Positions 24,945 to 34,711 are shown, counted from the stretch's first letter. The stretch is DNA of 64,000 bases from Gammaproteobacteria bacterium (GCA_030426545.1 JAUHYL010000002.1:79676-143675), one strand, 5' to 3'. Made by a program: numbers and translations. Notes: generated by a model not told the origin, from the letters alone.

Positions 24945-25343
24945 CTAGCGGGAGCCCTTGATGAGGCTGCGGAACCAGTCTGCCAGCGTCTCATGCTTGT
25001 AGTCGGTGAATTCACCGGCGTCCATGAACATGCCGTGCTCCTGGCAGACCTCATACCAGATATGGGGTTGATCCGGATCCGACACCTTGTTCATACCGGC
25101 CCCACAGCGTGGACAGGCAACGGGATCCAGGCTGTCCCATTTTTTACCTTCCGCGGGGTTGCCGATATCCAGTGCATCACCCATCCACTTGCTTTTCAGC
25201 AGCTCGGCCTCACCGTTATCGAACCATAGACCACGGCAGTTGGTGCAGCGATCAATCAGCAAATCGCCGCCATAGGAAATTTCGTCCATGCCGTGCCCGC
25301 ACTTGGGGCACTCAATGCCGTGTACATCCGGGTTGTATTCCAT
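24945..25343 (-). CDS. zinc-ribbon (TFIIB-type) protein
   Basis: 132 aa from ATG 25343; the longer frame upstream is not conserved-looking. Two zinc ribbons are visible. The first is IECPKCGHGMDEISYGGDLLIDRCTNCRGLWFDNGEAELL (CPxC...CxxC with the typical GLWFDNGE), and the second is VACPRCGAGMNKVSDPDQPHIWYEVCQEHGMFMDAGEFTD, in which the last Cys pair is C-x2-H. Such proteins are small zf-TFIIB domain proteins of unknown role. It ends with ETLADWFRSLIKGSR, a helix often seen in this family. Confidence 0.8.
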   Translation of the reverse strand: MEYNPDVHGIECPKCGHGMDEISYGGDLLIDRCTNCRGLWFDNGEAELLKSKWMGDALDIGNPAEGKKWDSLDPVACPRCGAGMNKVSDPDQPHIWYEVCQEHGMFMDAGEFTDYKHETLADWFRSLIKGSR

Positions 25344-25618
25344 AGGGATTCCCCATTGGTTTGTATCATCACTAGTATAGTTGGCCTTTGTCGGCTGATA
25401 AACCTGTACCTCACCCCTTATGGTGCAGTGAGTTTGCTGCAATCTGGGCGGCGGGGCACCGGAATATCGCCGCTTATCATACCTACACCACCGGCACGTG
25501 AACAGAAACCGGGGCGTCACGGCACAAACCTGTCCGGGAGGCAAAAAAAACCGCTCGCAACCTTGCCATTTAAGCCTACACTAGAGGTGTGGTACCTATT
25601 CAATAATCCGGGAGCGGG

Positions 25619-26281
25619 ATGGCGATGTTAGAAAAAGAACTGGCGCAGGCCACCAAAATGGCCGAGCAGGCCAATCGCGAAGTTGAAAAGCTACGCAAGC
25701 GGCTGGTCTCAGAAAGTGAAAAAACCCATTCAAAACTGAAAAAAGAGCTGGGCAGCGCCCGGAAAAAGCATTCAACGGCAAATGCCCGACTGAAGAAGGC
25801 ACGTGCCAGTCTGCGCAAGCAGGCCTCGCCGGCCAACCAGAAGAAGGTCGATGCCCTGTTGAAGCAGGTGCAGGAGCTCGCCGATTCGGTGGCGGCAATT
25901 GCCAAGGCTGCCTACGAGGCGGCAGAGAAACTCTTCACGGTTAAAACGGATGCCCTGTTGGCCGAGCGCCGGGCACGTGCAGCGAACCAGGCGGCATCGG
26001 TTGTTGAGCGTGCTACCGCCAGAACCGGGAAGAAGACAGCGAAAAAGAAAGCCGGGAAAAAGTCGGCGGGCAAGAAAAAGCCGGCCGCCAGGAAGAAGGC
26101 GGCCAGTAAGAAGAAATCGGCTCCCAAACGCAAGGCTGCTGCCAAGAAAAAGGCTGCGCCAAAACGTAAGTCGGCAGCGAAGAAAAAAGCTGCCAGCAAG
26201 CGCAAGGCTGCACCCAGGAAGAAGAAGGCTCCGGCGAAGCGCAAGGCCGCTACCAGGAAAAAGTCCGCGGCGAGACGCTAG
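25619..26281 (+). CDS. histone H1-like/AlgP-like basic protein
   Basis: 220 aa in two parts. Residues 1-125 form a long charged helix, probably a coiled coil (ATKMAEQANREVEKLRKRLVSESEKTHSKLKK and so on). Residues 130-220 are a Lys/Ala/Arg tail of repeated KKKA, KRKAA and KKKSA units with almost no other residue type. This resembles AlgP and other H1-like bacterial DNA-binding proteins, which compact DNA or influence transcription. The repetitive DNA of the tail (about 26030-26280) is prone to length change. The start could be the second Met (25625). Confidence 0.82.
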   Translation: MAMLEKELAQATKMAEQANREVEKLRKRLVSESEKTHSKLKKELGSARKKHSTANARLKKARASLRKQASPANQKKVDALLKQVQELADSVAAIAKAAYEAAEKLFTVKTDALLAERRARAANQAASVVERATARTGKKTAKKKAGKKSAGKKKPAARKKAASKKKSAPKRKAAAKKKAAPKRKSAAKKKAASKRKAAPRKKKAPAKRKAATRKKSAARR

Positions 26282-26301
26282 CTCCGGCGGATAGTGCTCG
26301 A

Positions 26302-26364
26302 GGATAGCCGCGATTCTGCGCGGCTTATCCGTGCGCAGGGTGCATCCGCGTGAGCCCTGCGCGC
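26302..26364 (+). terminator. tandem stem-loops after histone-like gene
   Basis: Two hairpins follow each other. The first (26302-26330) pairs GGATAGCCGCG with CGCGGC-TATCC across one bulged T. The second (26333-26362) has perfect eight-base arms GCGCAGGG and CCCTGCGC. They begin 21 nt after the stop codon. Only CTTT follows, so they may end or stabilise the transcript rather than terminate it fully. Confidence 0.45.
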
Positions 26365-26505
26365 CTTTACAACACTTATTGTGGCCCCAGCGACACTCGT
26401 ACGCGCTTTTGTGGGTCGTTATAGTGCCTCGATGGACGTCTACTCCAGGCAGCGTGGCACGGGCGGTGAGTGCGTGGACGCGCCCAGACAAACGGGCAAT
26501 TCGGC

Positions 26506-28728
26506 ATGAAAATCCTTGCTCCAGTGGTAAGCGTATCCCTGGCCGCGTGTTGCTCCGCGGTGTTGCTGTCAGCTTGCGGTGAACCGCAGGGCAGGGGGGA
26601 AATAACCGGCGCGGCCCTCTCTACGGCCACGATTGAGGCCAGGGAGCAGCGCTACGCCCCGGCCACCGCGGCGGACAAGCAGATTCTATTTGGCGATCTG
26701 CACGTACACACCTCGTTTTCTCCCGATGCATTCATTATGTCGGTGCCGCTGATGGGCGGGAGCGGAATGCATCCGCCCGCAGATGCCTGCGACTTCGCTC
26801 GCTACTGCTCCAGTCTCGATTTCTGGTCTATTAATGATCACGCGGAAGGTATAACCCCCCGACGATGGCGAGAGACCCGCGAAAGTATCCGCGAGTGCAA
26901 TGCCGTGGCCGGCGATGTGGCGAATCCCGACATGGTGGCGTTTCTCGGTTGGGAGTGGAGCCAGGTTAACCTGGCGCCGGAGAAGCACTACGGGCACAAG
27001 AACGTAGTGTTTGTGGATCAGGCAGATGACGCGGTGCCCGCCCGCGCTATCGCTGCTCCGCGTGAAAGACTTGCCGATGCGCCGATGGGTCGCGTGGCGC
27101 AGCTAATGATGTCAGTGATGGATTTTGAAAACCGTGAATTCTATTGGGGCATCCAACAGTACTACGACGAAATTGCGCAGACCCCGGTTTGCGCGAAGGA
27201 CGTCGATACCCGGGAACTGCCCGCGGATTGCCGCGAAATCGCCGATGACCCCCGCGAGCTGTTCACCAAGCTCGACCAGTGGGGCTACGACAGTATTGTC
27301 ATTCCCCACGGCAATGCATGGGGCATGAATACACCACCCACTACCAGTTTCGACAAACAGCTCAACCGCGAGCAACACGATCCGAAGCGGCAGATTCTGT
27401 TCGAGATCTACTCTGGTCACGGCAATTCCGAGGAATACCGTGATTGGCGAGCGGTCGAGCGCAATGCAGAGGGCAAACTGGTCTGCCCTGAGCCGAGCGA
27501 AAACTACCTGCCCTGCTGTTGGCGGGCCGGGGAAATTATTCTTGAGCGCTGCGAAGATGCCGGCCTGGGTGCGCAGGAGTGTGCCCAGCGGGAACTCGAT
27601 GCCAGGCAGCACTACGTTGATGCAGGTATTTCGGGGCATCTCACGGTGCCCGGACAGCAGGTGACCGACTGGCTGAACTGCGGCACCTGCCCGGACTGTT
27701 TCAACGAGCCCATGGATCATCGGCCGATGGCAACGGGGCAATACGCGCTCGCAATAACGGATTTCAGTCGGCCTGCACAGCCGCTCAACTACCGCTTCGG
27801 CATGATCGGCTCCAGTGACAATCATCGCGGGCAACCCGGCACCGGTTACAAGGAGGTAAAGCGCAGGTTCATGACGGAAGCGTTCGGCTCGATGAATCCC
27901 CGTGCCGCACAGCGAGCGGCTGGCGATGACCGCGAGCCACTTCCCTACTCTGTACCGGCAGATCAGAATGTTGGCCTGCAAAATTTGCGCAATATGGAGC
28001 GCCAGAATTCGTTCTGGTTGACCGGCGGGCTGGTTGCCGTGCACAGCGACGGCCGCAATCGAGAAGCGATCTGGGATGGCCTCAAGCGCAAGGAGATCTA
28101 CGCCACCTCCGGTGACAGAATCCTGTTGTGGTTCGATATGCTGCATGACAATGGCCGGGTGCCAATGGGCTCAGAAGTCAGCAGTGCCGCTGCGCCGCGC
28201 TTCCGTGTAGGCGCAGTAGGTGCCTTCCGCCAGCAGCCCGGTTGCCCGGACACGGCACGCAATGGCCTCGGCGCAGAGCGGCTGCAAACCCTGTGTGGGG
28301 GTGAGTGCTACAACCCGGGCGACGAGCGCCTGCTGATAGACCGCATCGAAGTCGTCCGTATACGACCGCAGGTGGAAGCGGGTGAGCCGGTTGGGCAACT
28401 GATTGAAGATCCCTGGCGCGTGTTCCAGTGTGAGTCGGGTATGGAAGGGTGTGAGATCGAATTCGTCGATGAGGAATTCGTTGCCGGCGAACGCGAAAGC
28501 ATCTATTACGTCCGTGCGATTCAGGAACCTACGGAAATGATCAATGCGGCCAATGTGCGCTGCGAGTATGACGAGAGCGGCACCTGTATTGCCGTGAATC
28601 CGTGCTATGGCGATTATCGCACTGAGGCCAGCGAGGATTGTCTTGCCACCGAAGCACAGCGCGCCTGGTCGTCTCCGATATTTGTCGCCTTTGACGCGAC
28701 TGTGCCGAATAAAGAGGAAATGCAATGA
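26506..28728 (+). CDS. DUF3604 family lipoprotein (PHP-like), first copy
   Basis: 740 aa from ATG 26506. A lipoprotein signal (MKILAPVVSVSLAACCSAVL, lipobox LSAC) is followed by the DUF3604 core: ILFGDLHVHTSFSPDAF, FWSINDHAEGITPRRW, DMVAFLGWEWSQ, SIVIPHGNAWG, FEIYSGHGNSEEYRDW, RFGMIGSSDNHRGQPGTGYKE and RKEIYATSGDRILLWF. The spaced His/Asp residues (GDLHVHTS, NDHAEG, IPHGN, GSSDNH) are those expected for a PHP-type metallophosphoesterase-like centre, so a metal-dependent hydrolase is likely, but no substrate is known. Many Cys in the central insert suggest disulfides. Its stop overlaps the MBL gene by 4 nt. Confidence 0.85.
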   Translation: MKILAPVVSVSLAACCSAVLLSACGEPQGRGEITGAALSTATIEAREQRYAPATAADKQILFGDLHVHTSFSPDAFIMSVPLMGGSGMHPPADACDFARYCSSLDFWSINDHAEGITPRRWRETRESIRECNAVAGDVANPDMVAFLGWEWSQVNLAPEKHYGHKNVVFVDQADDAVPARAIAAPRERLADAPMGRVAQLMMSVMDFENREFYWGIQQYYDEIAQTPVCAKDVDTRELPADCREIADDPRELFTKLDQWGYDSIVIPHGNAWGMNTPPTTSFDKQLNREQHDPKRQILFEIYSGHGNSEEYRDWRAVERNAEGKLVCPEPSENYLPCCWRAGEIILERCEDAGLGAQECAQRELDARQHYVDAGISGHLTVPGQQVTDWLNCGTCPDCFNEPMDHRPMATGQYALAITDFSRPAQPLNYRFGMIGSSDNHRGQPGTGYKEVKRRFMTEAFGSMNPRAAQRAAGDDREPLPYSVPADQNVGLQNLRNMERQNSFWLTGGLVAVHSDGRNREAIWDGLKRKEIYATSGDRILLWFDMLHDNGRVPMGSEVSSAAAPRFRVGAVGAFRQQPGCPDTARNGLGAERLQTLCGGECYNPGDERLLIDRIEVVRIRPQVEAGEPVGQLIEDPWRVFQCESGMEGCEIEFVDEEFVAGERESIYYVRAIQEPTEMINAANVRCEYDESGTCIAVNPCYGDYRTEASEDCLATEAQRAWSSPIFVAFDATVPNKEEMQ

Positions 28729-30188
28729 ACAGACTGAACGCGGGGCGCCACAAGCAGGCAGGCGCGGTCGGAAAGATACTGCTGGGTTTTGTCGTGCTCG
28801 CCATGCTGGCCATTGGCTGGCTTATGTTGGATGAAGATAGCGGCAAGAACATCAAGAAGCAGGCTCAGCTGAAAACCATGGAAGTGATTGGCGAGGCAGC
28901 AAAGAAGAATCTGGGTGCAGCGACAGAGGGTGAGGGTACCCACGGCAGTGCCGTGGAGCTGATCCGGCGTCCCATTGAGGTGCGCCAGGTCGCGGATAAT
29001 GTTTACTACGCGACCGGCGTTGGCAACACGGTAATGATCACCACCAGTGAGGGGAACGTGCTGTTCGACACGGGTTTGGTATTGCAGGTTGCCGAGCAGA
29101 GGAAGGCGCTGCGGGCGGTGTCCGAGGCACCGGTTTCACACATCGTACTGAGTCATTCGCACGCCGATCATATTGGCGGTGCAAAGTTCTGGATGGAGGA
29201 CGACACAGAGATCATAGCGCACAGTGACTTCGAAGAAGAGCAGCGCTATCTCAGTGAGTTGGAACCCTACCAGTACGGGCGTAATCGCACGTTGTTTCCC
29301 TGGATGCCTGCATGGGAAGACAGACCTGATATCGAGATGATGCGCTACGGTGGGATCGAACCCACTGTCACAGTCGGCGATTGGGAGACTTACTCGTTCA
29401 CCCTTGGGGGTGTAGAGTTTCAGGTCATCGGTACCCCCGGCGCCGAAGGTGCCGACAACGTGGTGCTATGGCTTCCGCAGCAGAAAATACTTTTCAGTGG
29501 GGATTTCTTTGGACCGCAGTTTCCGCAGTTCCCCAACGTCTTTACCATGCGCGGTGAAAAAATCCGCAAACCGATTGAATACATCAAGTCGCTGGGAATG
29601 CTGCTTGAACTGGACATCGAAACCGTTGTCCCCAGTCACCTGGATCCCACGACAGGCGCAGAGCAGATTCACGCAGATATCAAAAAGACACGTGATGCGG
29701 TGCGTTACGTTCACGATGCCACGGTCGAGGGAATGAACGCGGGGAAATCCGTCTACCAGCTGATGCGCGAGATAAAACTGCCGCCCGAGCTGGAACTGGT
29801 GCAGAACCATGGCCGGGTAGACTGGGCGGTGCGCAGTATCTGGGACTACTACGCAGGCTGGTTTCACTTTGAAAGCACAACGGAACTGTACCCGGTACCG
29901 GTGAGCGATGTTTATGCCGACTTAGCAGAAGTAGCGGGAAACGAGGGATTGCTTACCCTGGCGCAGAACTATCTCAACGAAAACCAACCGGTGAAGGCCC
30001 TGCACATTGTGGAGGTCGTGCTGGCAGCGGACAGCATCAACCAGAGCGCCCTGCAAATTCGTAAACAGGCACTGCAGCTATTGCTGGAGAGCGCGCAGAA
30101 TGGCCTGAAAAATGATTACGAGATTTACTGGCTGCAATACCGGCTTACGGATACGGCCAGGCGTCTGGGAGAAGAGGAAGCGCCCTAA
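28725..30188 (+). CDS. membrane-anchored MBL-fold hydrolase (alkylsulfatase-like)
   Basis: 487 aa. An N-terminal TM anchor (about residues 16-34) precedes the metallo-beta-lactamase fold. The metal motif is SHSHADHIGG (His144, His146, Asp148, His149), with GTPGAEGADNVVLWLPQQKILFSGDFFGPQFPQF and VVPSHLDPTTG giving later ligands. The C-terminal half (YDYYAGWFHFESTTELYP-like segment and helical dimerisation region) resembles the BDS1/SdsA alkyl-sulfatase group. It probably cleaves sulfate or phosphate esters in the periplasm. ATGA overlap with the DUF3604 gene implies they act together. Confidence 0.83.
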   Translation: MNRLNAGRHKQAGAVGKILLGFVVLAMLAIGWLMLDEDSGKNIKKQAQLKTMEVIGEAAKKNLGAATEGEGTHGSAVELIRRPIEVRQVADNVYYATGVGNTVMITTSEGNVLFDTGLVLQVAEQRKALRAVSEAPVSHIVLSHSHADHIGGAKFWMEDDTEIIAHSDFEEEQRYLSELEPYQYGRNRTLFPWMPAWEDRPDIEMMRYGGIEPTVTVGDWETYSFTLGGVEFQVIGTPGAEGADNVVLWLPQQKILFSGDFFGPQFPQFPNVFTMRGEKIRKPIEYIKSLGMLLELDIETVVPSHLDPTTGAEQIHADIKKTRDAVRYVHDATVEGMNAGKSVYQLMREIKLPPELELVQNHGRVDWAVRSIWDYYAGWFHFESTTELYPVPVSDVYADLAEVAGNEGLLTLAQNYLNENQPVKALHIVEVVLAADSINQSALQIRKQALQLLLESAQNGLKNDYEIYWLQYRLTDTARRLGEEEAP

Positions 30189-31750
30189 CTTCCCTCGATC
30201 CCCGCACGTTTGCGGGCTGCCTGGTGGCGTTCAATCTGTGCCATGTTGATGGAGTAGGCACCGTAGTACTTGAAGATGTTGGCCACATAGGTAACAGGTT
30301 CGTGGCTGACGTATTTTGCAGCGGCCAACTCGACATTATCGAACCAGAGATTGGGGTCGTAACCGAGATCTGCGGCTTGCCGACGCAGCTTTATCATGCG
30401 GGCCGGCCCCATGTTGTACGCGGCCAATGCGAGCAGGTTGCGATTCAATTTGTCGATACCCGGATCGCTGAAGTATCGGTCGCGCAGAAACGCCAGGTAC
30501 TTGGCGCCTGCGTGAATGTTGGGCTCTACCTTTTCGATACCTTTGACGTTGACGTTCAGATCAAGCGCTGTGCTGCGCTTGATTTGCATAATGCCTATTG
30601 CCCCGGAGCGGTTGCGCGCGGATTGATCGAGCTTTGATTCCTGATATCCCTGCGCAGCGAGCATCAGTGGCTCAACATCGTATTTGTCGCCGTATTTTTC
30701 AAACAGGGCTTCCAGTTCTGAGAGGCGATCCAGGGCCTGTTCCTCCATCGCATTTCCCGCCCAGTCGAAATCGCGGATATAACGATTCCTCAGAATGTTT
30801 CCCAGCAGGGTGCCTTCCCGGTGTCCGGCGACAAATTCATCGACGACCTTTTTCAATTGCGGGCTGTTCGGACGCAGGCCCCATGCAAATCGGGTACCTG
30901 AACGAAGGACAATGTCTTCGCGCGGCACAATGTCAGTGAACACGTCGCGCCACCATGCCAGCTTGTAATCGTCCACAACGGCCCAGGGAAGCAGGCCGGC
31001 GTTGACCATCTCCACGAGGTCATCGTCTTCGAGTAGCTCTGATACCGACTCGATACGAATGGCTTCTCTGCCGTTCTCTGCAAATTGCCGGTTCAGCGCG
31101 TCAAGACTTTCGCGGTAGCTGCTGGACTGCCTGACGTACAGCGTGGCTCCTGCAAGATCATCGATGCCGGAAACGGCCGGCGCCGAGGGCCCCGTTACCA
31201 GAATTTCGTCAACCGGTTTGGTGACCGGGAGGCTAAAATCGATCTGTTGTTCGCGCGACGCTGTAATGCTCAAGCTGGCGTTGATGATGTCGCCCTTGCC
31301 GGACAACAATGCGGGGATGAGTTGGTCTCTGGCAACCGGTATAACAACGACGTGTACAGGCTTGTTGCCCGTTTTAAGTGATTGGTTGAGGTGTTTCTCA
31401 AACTGGTCTGAAATTTCTTTGACAAGACCGCGTTCACGGGGGCCGTCGAGAAAATAGCGGCCGACACTGTATACGGTGAGCACGCGTACAACGCGGCGTT
31501 CGACCATGCCGTCCAGGTCGCCGGTGAATACCTTTATTTTTTCCAGCACCGGGTCAGGTGCGCCGTCATTACTGCGCGGCGTGTAAATCGCTTTTTCAGC
31601 CGCTTTGGCGGATGAAACTGCACTACCTGATGTGCTTTCTTCGTTCCCCTCTGAACAGCCAGGGAGTGTGAGGATCAGTCCGATCAGCAGTAGCCGTGCG
31701 GGAGAGAGGTGCCGGTAACCTTTGCGGTTTGCTGAACGGCGTTTAACCAT
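30185..31750 (-). CDS. mltF: MltF-like lytic transglycosylase with solute-binding domain
   Basis: 521 aa from ATG 31750, with GAGG 8 nt upstream; the longer frame starts too close to that site. A basic N-terminus and lipobox LTLPGC (Cys about 32) indicate an outer-membrane lipoprotein. The amino-acid-binding-like domain (about 85-315) contains VLTVYSVGRYFLDGPRERGLVKEIS and GDIINASLSITASREQQIDFSLPV. The catalytic SLT domain follows: LMLAAQGYQESKLDQSARNRSGAIGIMQI, with the active-site Glu in QES. It cleaves peptidoglycan. The gene is convergent with the MBL gene, their stops overlapping. Confidence 0.88.
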   Translation of the reverse strand: MVKRRSANRKGYRHLSPARLLLIGLILTLPGCSEGNEESTSGSAVSSAKAAEKAIYTPRSNDGAPDPVLEKIKVFTGDLDGMVERRVVRVLTVYSVGRYFLDGPRERGLVKEISDQFEKHLNQSLKTGNKPVHVVVIPVARDQLIPALLSGKGDIINASLSITASREQQIDFSLPVTKPVDEILVTGPSAPAVSGIDDLAGATLYVRQSSSYRESLDALNRQFAENGREAIRIESVSELLEDDDLVEMVNAGLLPWAVVDDYKLAWWRDVFTDIVPREDIVLRSGTRFAWGLRPNSPQLKKVVDEFVAGHREGTLLGNILRNRYIRDFDWAGNAMEEQALDRLSELEALFEKYGDKYDVEPLMLAAQGYQESKLDQSARNRSGAIGIMQIKRSTALDLNVNVKGIEKVEPNIHAGAKYLAFLRDRYFSDPGIDKLNRNLLALAAYNMGPARMIKLRRQAADLGYDPNLWFDNVELAAAKYVSHEPVTYVANIFKYYGAYSINMAQIERHQAARKRAGIEGS

Positions 31751-31788
31751 GAACATAGCCTCAATACCCACGTTTGAACGCTGCGGAT

Positions 31789-34437
31789 TTACTCATCTTG
31801 CGCCGAACGGACCTTCGGTCGCTGAAAAGAGCGGGTTTCGGTGTCTCCCGCGCCCGAACCGGTCGCGCCGGTATCGGCCGTGATGTTGGGTAGTGACACG
31901 ACATACTCCGCTGCAAAATTCAGACCCTGCAGATTGTTGTCGATGTTAATTCGAACAGGTTGATCAATCGTCAGGTAGGCGCCGCAGGATTCGCCCGCAT
32001 CACAAATAAGCAGATCGTTGTCAGCATCCGAACCCGCCACGATTTCATATTCTCCGGGCGCAACGTTTTCGAAGCGGAATGGATATACCCCCTGGCTGCC
32101 CGAGCTCACCCACTGATCCACCGGTTCGTCGGCAACGGGATCGTAAAGCAGTATGTAAAGTACGCCCACATCGGACGCAAAGTCTGCGCCCCCAACCGAC
32201 ATGAACACTCGGATGTTAACGGTGTTGACTGAAGAGTCCGCCGTTATATCGGCAGAGTAGACTCCCGCCTCAATGTTACTGCGATTCACCGATACGGAGT
32301 ATTCACCGAGGCCGTTGTTGTCGATGTCATCGGCGGAGACGGTCAGCCAGCTTGCGGAGGCTGTTACGCTGTTCAACTGCAGCGTCCCCAGGCCGCCATT
32401 TCGCAGTGACAGGGTTAACTCCGTGGTTGCGGCACCAAAGTTCAGTGAGTTCACCGAGGCGACCAGTCGTGGAATCTCTGCGGGCGTACTGCCGATGCTT
32501 TCCAGTGCCGCAATGACTGCCCGGTTGGCGTCGATCAGGCCATGCCCGAACTGGTCATCCCTGCCGCCGGGGCCCAGGTCTTCTGTCAGTGAGCCTGCAA
32601 TCAGCATGGAGTCCACGTCTTCCGGCGTCAGATCGGGATTAATGCTTTTCATCAGCGCCAGCACACCGGCCACATGCGGTGCCGCCATCGATGTTCCGCT
32701 GGAGAACGAATAGACGTAGTTGAGGCTGCCTCCGCCGACATCGCCGCTGGTGCTCAGCACGCCGTCGGGGTAGCCATCGCCCGTAAGGTCGACGCCGCTA
32801 TTGCCGCCCGGCGCCGCCACATCGATTCGCGGGCCGGTATTGGAATAGTTCGTGATCCGCCGCTGCGTATCGACCGCGCTGACCGAGATAACGCCGTCGT
32901 ACGCCGCTGGATAGCTCGGCTGGATGGAGCCTTCATTGCCGGAGGCCGCGACGATGATGACACCGTTGCCGCGCACCTGTTGCAGCAGGGATTGTGTCGA
33001 TTGGCTGAAAGGTGCGCCGCCCAGGCTCAGGTTGATGATATCTGCCGCCTGCGTTGGCACTGTGCCGGAGTCGTTGGCAAGGCCCGCTGCGAAGCGGATC
33101 GCCTGCTCAACGTCGTAAGTGGTGCCGCCGTCGAACCCCAGTGCGCGCAGCGGCATGATACGTGAGCCATAGGCAACGCCGGCCACACCGCGCCCATTGT
33201 TCCCGCGTGCCGCGACGGTGCCACTGACGTGGGTACCGTGAAAGCTACTGGTGCCGCCGATATCGTTGCCAGGGTCGCTGGGATCGGGATCCAGCCCATC
33301 GCCGTCAACAGAATTCTCCGTGTCGCGCACAAAGTCGTAGCCAGGCACCAGCTGTCCGAGGAGATCCGGATGTCCGGGTAATATGCCGGTATCTACCACC
33401 GCGACGATTACGTCCTGGTCGCCGTTAGTCGTCTCCCAGGCCTCTGGTAGGCCGATGAGGGGGTAGTGCCACTGCAGCGGGTAGGCCTCATCATTGGGTA
33501 CTGCCAGGGTATGCAGCCGGTAATTGGGTTCTGCGGATTGGACGCGCGGATCAGCGCGCAGTGACTTTATCGTCAGCAGCGTTTCCCAGCGCACTCTCGC
33601 CTCGGTATCGACCAGGGCGGCGCGTTTTCGGATCGCGCTGCCGAGGCGACGCCTTAGCTGGCGCGGATCCGTCACGGTGGATTGCATCGCCATCAGTCGA
33701 TTGCGCCCGCGCTCGCCAGCGCGCTGGCTGATCCCGTAGTCCAAGGGTAGCGCTGTTGTTGCCAGCCCACTCGACGCCAGGCTCGATGATCCCGCCTGCT
33801 CATCGCGGTACTTCACGATTGCCTGCCAGGGCACGATGTTGCCACCGCTGTGCTCAAGGGCGGCAAGTTCGGGGCTGCCGATAGCCAGGATGTAGTTGGT
33901 TGCACCGGAAAAGGCCGAAACGTTGACGATGTAGCTGCCGTCTTCCTCCACCAGCAACGACTCCACCTCCCCGACATCCAGCGAGGAATCGACAATCTCG
34001 CCCTCGGCGTTGTACAGGTACAGATCGGCGTCAGCCTCCAGGTAGTCACCTACCAGCACGGTGATCCGCTGCCCTGCGAGCAGGTCTATCAGGAAAAAGT
34101 CATCGAGGTCGCCGGTGATGCTGGAGCGACCCTCGGCACCAGCACCTGGAAGGTTGACGTAGCCGCCAAGGGTGACCGGGTTGGGCAGTGGCTGAGCAGT
34201 GGCCAGCGTGTTGTTATCAACCGCTTCGCGCACCGGGTCATTGGTATCACTGTCCACCGCCTGGCTCCCCGATGCGCTGATGATGCCGCTAACGGTGAAT
34301 TCAGTCGGCGGAGGCGGTTCAGGGGGCGACGGTGGTGTGGTGGGAGGTGTTGCGGCCTGTCCGCCTCCGCCACCTCCGCCGCCGCAGCCCGCTAAAATGC
34401 AGGTAGATAAAAGGGAGGACAGTAGTAAGTTGCGCAT
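31789..34437 (-). CDS. secreted subtilisin-like serine protease lipoprotein
   Basis: 882 aa from ATG 34437. A lipoprotein signal ends in LAGC and is followed by poly-Gly and a Pro-rich linker. Next comes a PPC-like beta domain (about 70-195), then a short prodomain-like region (QSAEPNYRLHTL). The S8 catalytic domain has Asp in VAVVDTGILPGHPDLLG, His in SFHGTHVSGTVAARGNNGRGVAGVA, and Ser in FSSGTSMAAPHVAGVLALM. The C-terminus holds a BACON-like beta sandwich (SVNSLNFGAATTELTLSLRNGG) and a final domain with GEYEIVAGSDADNDLLICDAGESCGAY. It is likely an extracellular or surface protease that feeds on proteins. Confidence 0.88.
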   Translation of the reverse strand: MRNLLLSSLLSTCILAGCGGGGGGGGQAATPPTTPPSPPEPPPPTEFTVSGIISASGSQAVDSDTNDPVREAVDNNTLATAQPLPNPVTLGGYVNLPGAGAEGRSSITGDLDDFFLIDLLAGQRITVLVGDYLEADADLYLYNAEGEIVDSSLDVGEVESLLVEEDGSYIVNVSAFSGATNYILAIGSPELAALEHSGGNIVPWQAIVKYRDEQAGSSSLASSGLATTALPLDYGISQRAGERGRNRLMAMQSTVTDPRQLRRRLGSAIRKRAALVDTEARVRWETLLTIKSLRADPRVQSAEPNYRLHTLAVPNDEAYPLQWHYPLIGLPEAWETTNGDQDVIVAVVDTGILPGHPDLLGQLVPGYDFVRDTENSVDGDGLDPDPSDPGNDIGGTSSFHGTHVSGTVAARGNNGRGVAGVAYGSRIMPLRALGFDGGTTYDVEQAIRFAAGLANDSGTVPTQAADIINLSLGGAPFSQSTQSLLQQVRGNGVIIVAASGNEGSIQPSYPAAYDGVISVSAVDTQRRITNYSNTGPRIDVAAPGGNSGVDLTGDGYPDGVLSTSGDVGGGSLNYVYSFSSGTSMAAPHVAGVLALMKSINPDLTPEDVDSMLIAGSLTEDLGPGGRDDQFGHGLIDANRAVIAALESIGSTPAEIPRLVASVNSLNFGAATTELTLSLRNGGLGTLQLNSVTASASWLTVSADDIDNNGLGEYSVSVNRSNIEAGVYSADITADSSVNTVNIRVFMSVGGADFASDVGVLYILLYDPVADEPVDQWVSSGSQGVYPFRFENVAPGEYEIVAGSDADNDLLICDAGESCGAYLTIDQPVRINIDNNLQGLNFAAEYVVSLPNITADTGATGSGAGDTETRSFQRPKVRSAQDE

Positions 34438-34711
34438 CGTTCTAAGGAGCCTCCCCGGGTTTTTGTGCACCTGATGGTTTACCCTAACAGAGAAATAGTG
34501 TTGACGCCCTGACAGCTGAACCGACTATGACTCTGGCCGTAAACGTCATTCACAGTTGGTGGGAAGTCGCTATCCTAGGGCACGCTTTGACGGGTGAGGT
34601 ACAGCCTGTTGTATTGCTGCCATACTCAGAGTGCGCCACGCGCGCTGTTGGTCGCCCTGTTTAATCCACTGTAATACGGCCGCCGAATAGTTCAACCAAA
34701 AGGAGCTGAAA

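Noticed and set aside
27112..28146. Open frame of 344 codons on the minus strand inside the first DUF3604 gene
   Set aside because: It is antisense to a gene with clear family motifs, has no recognisable domain, and open antisense frames are expected in G+C-rich coding DNA.
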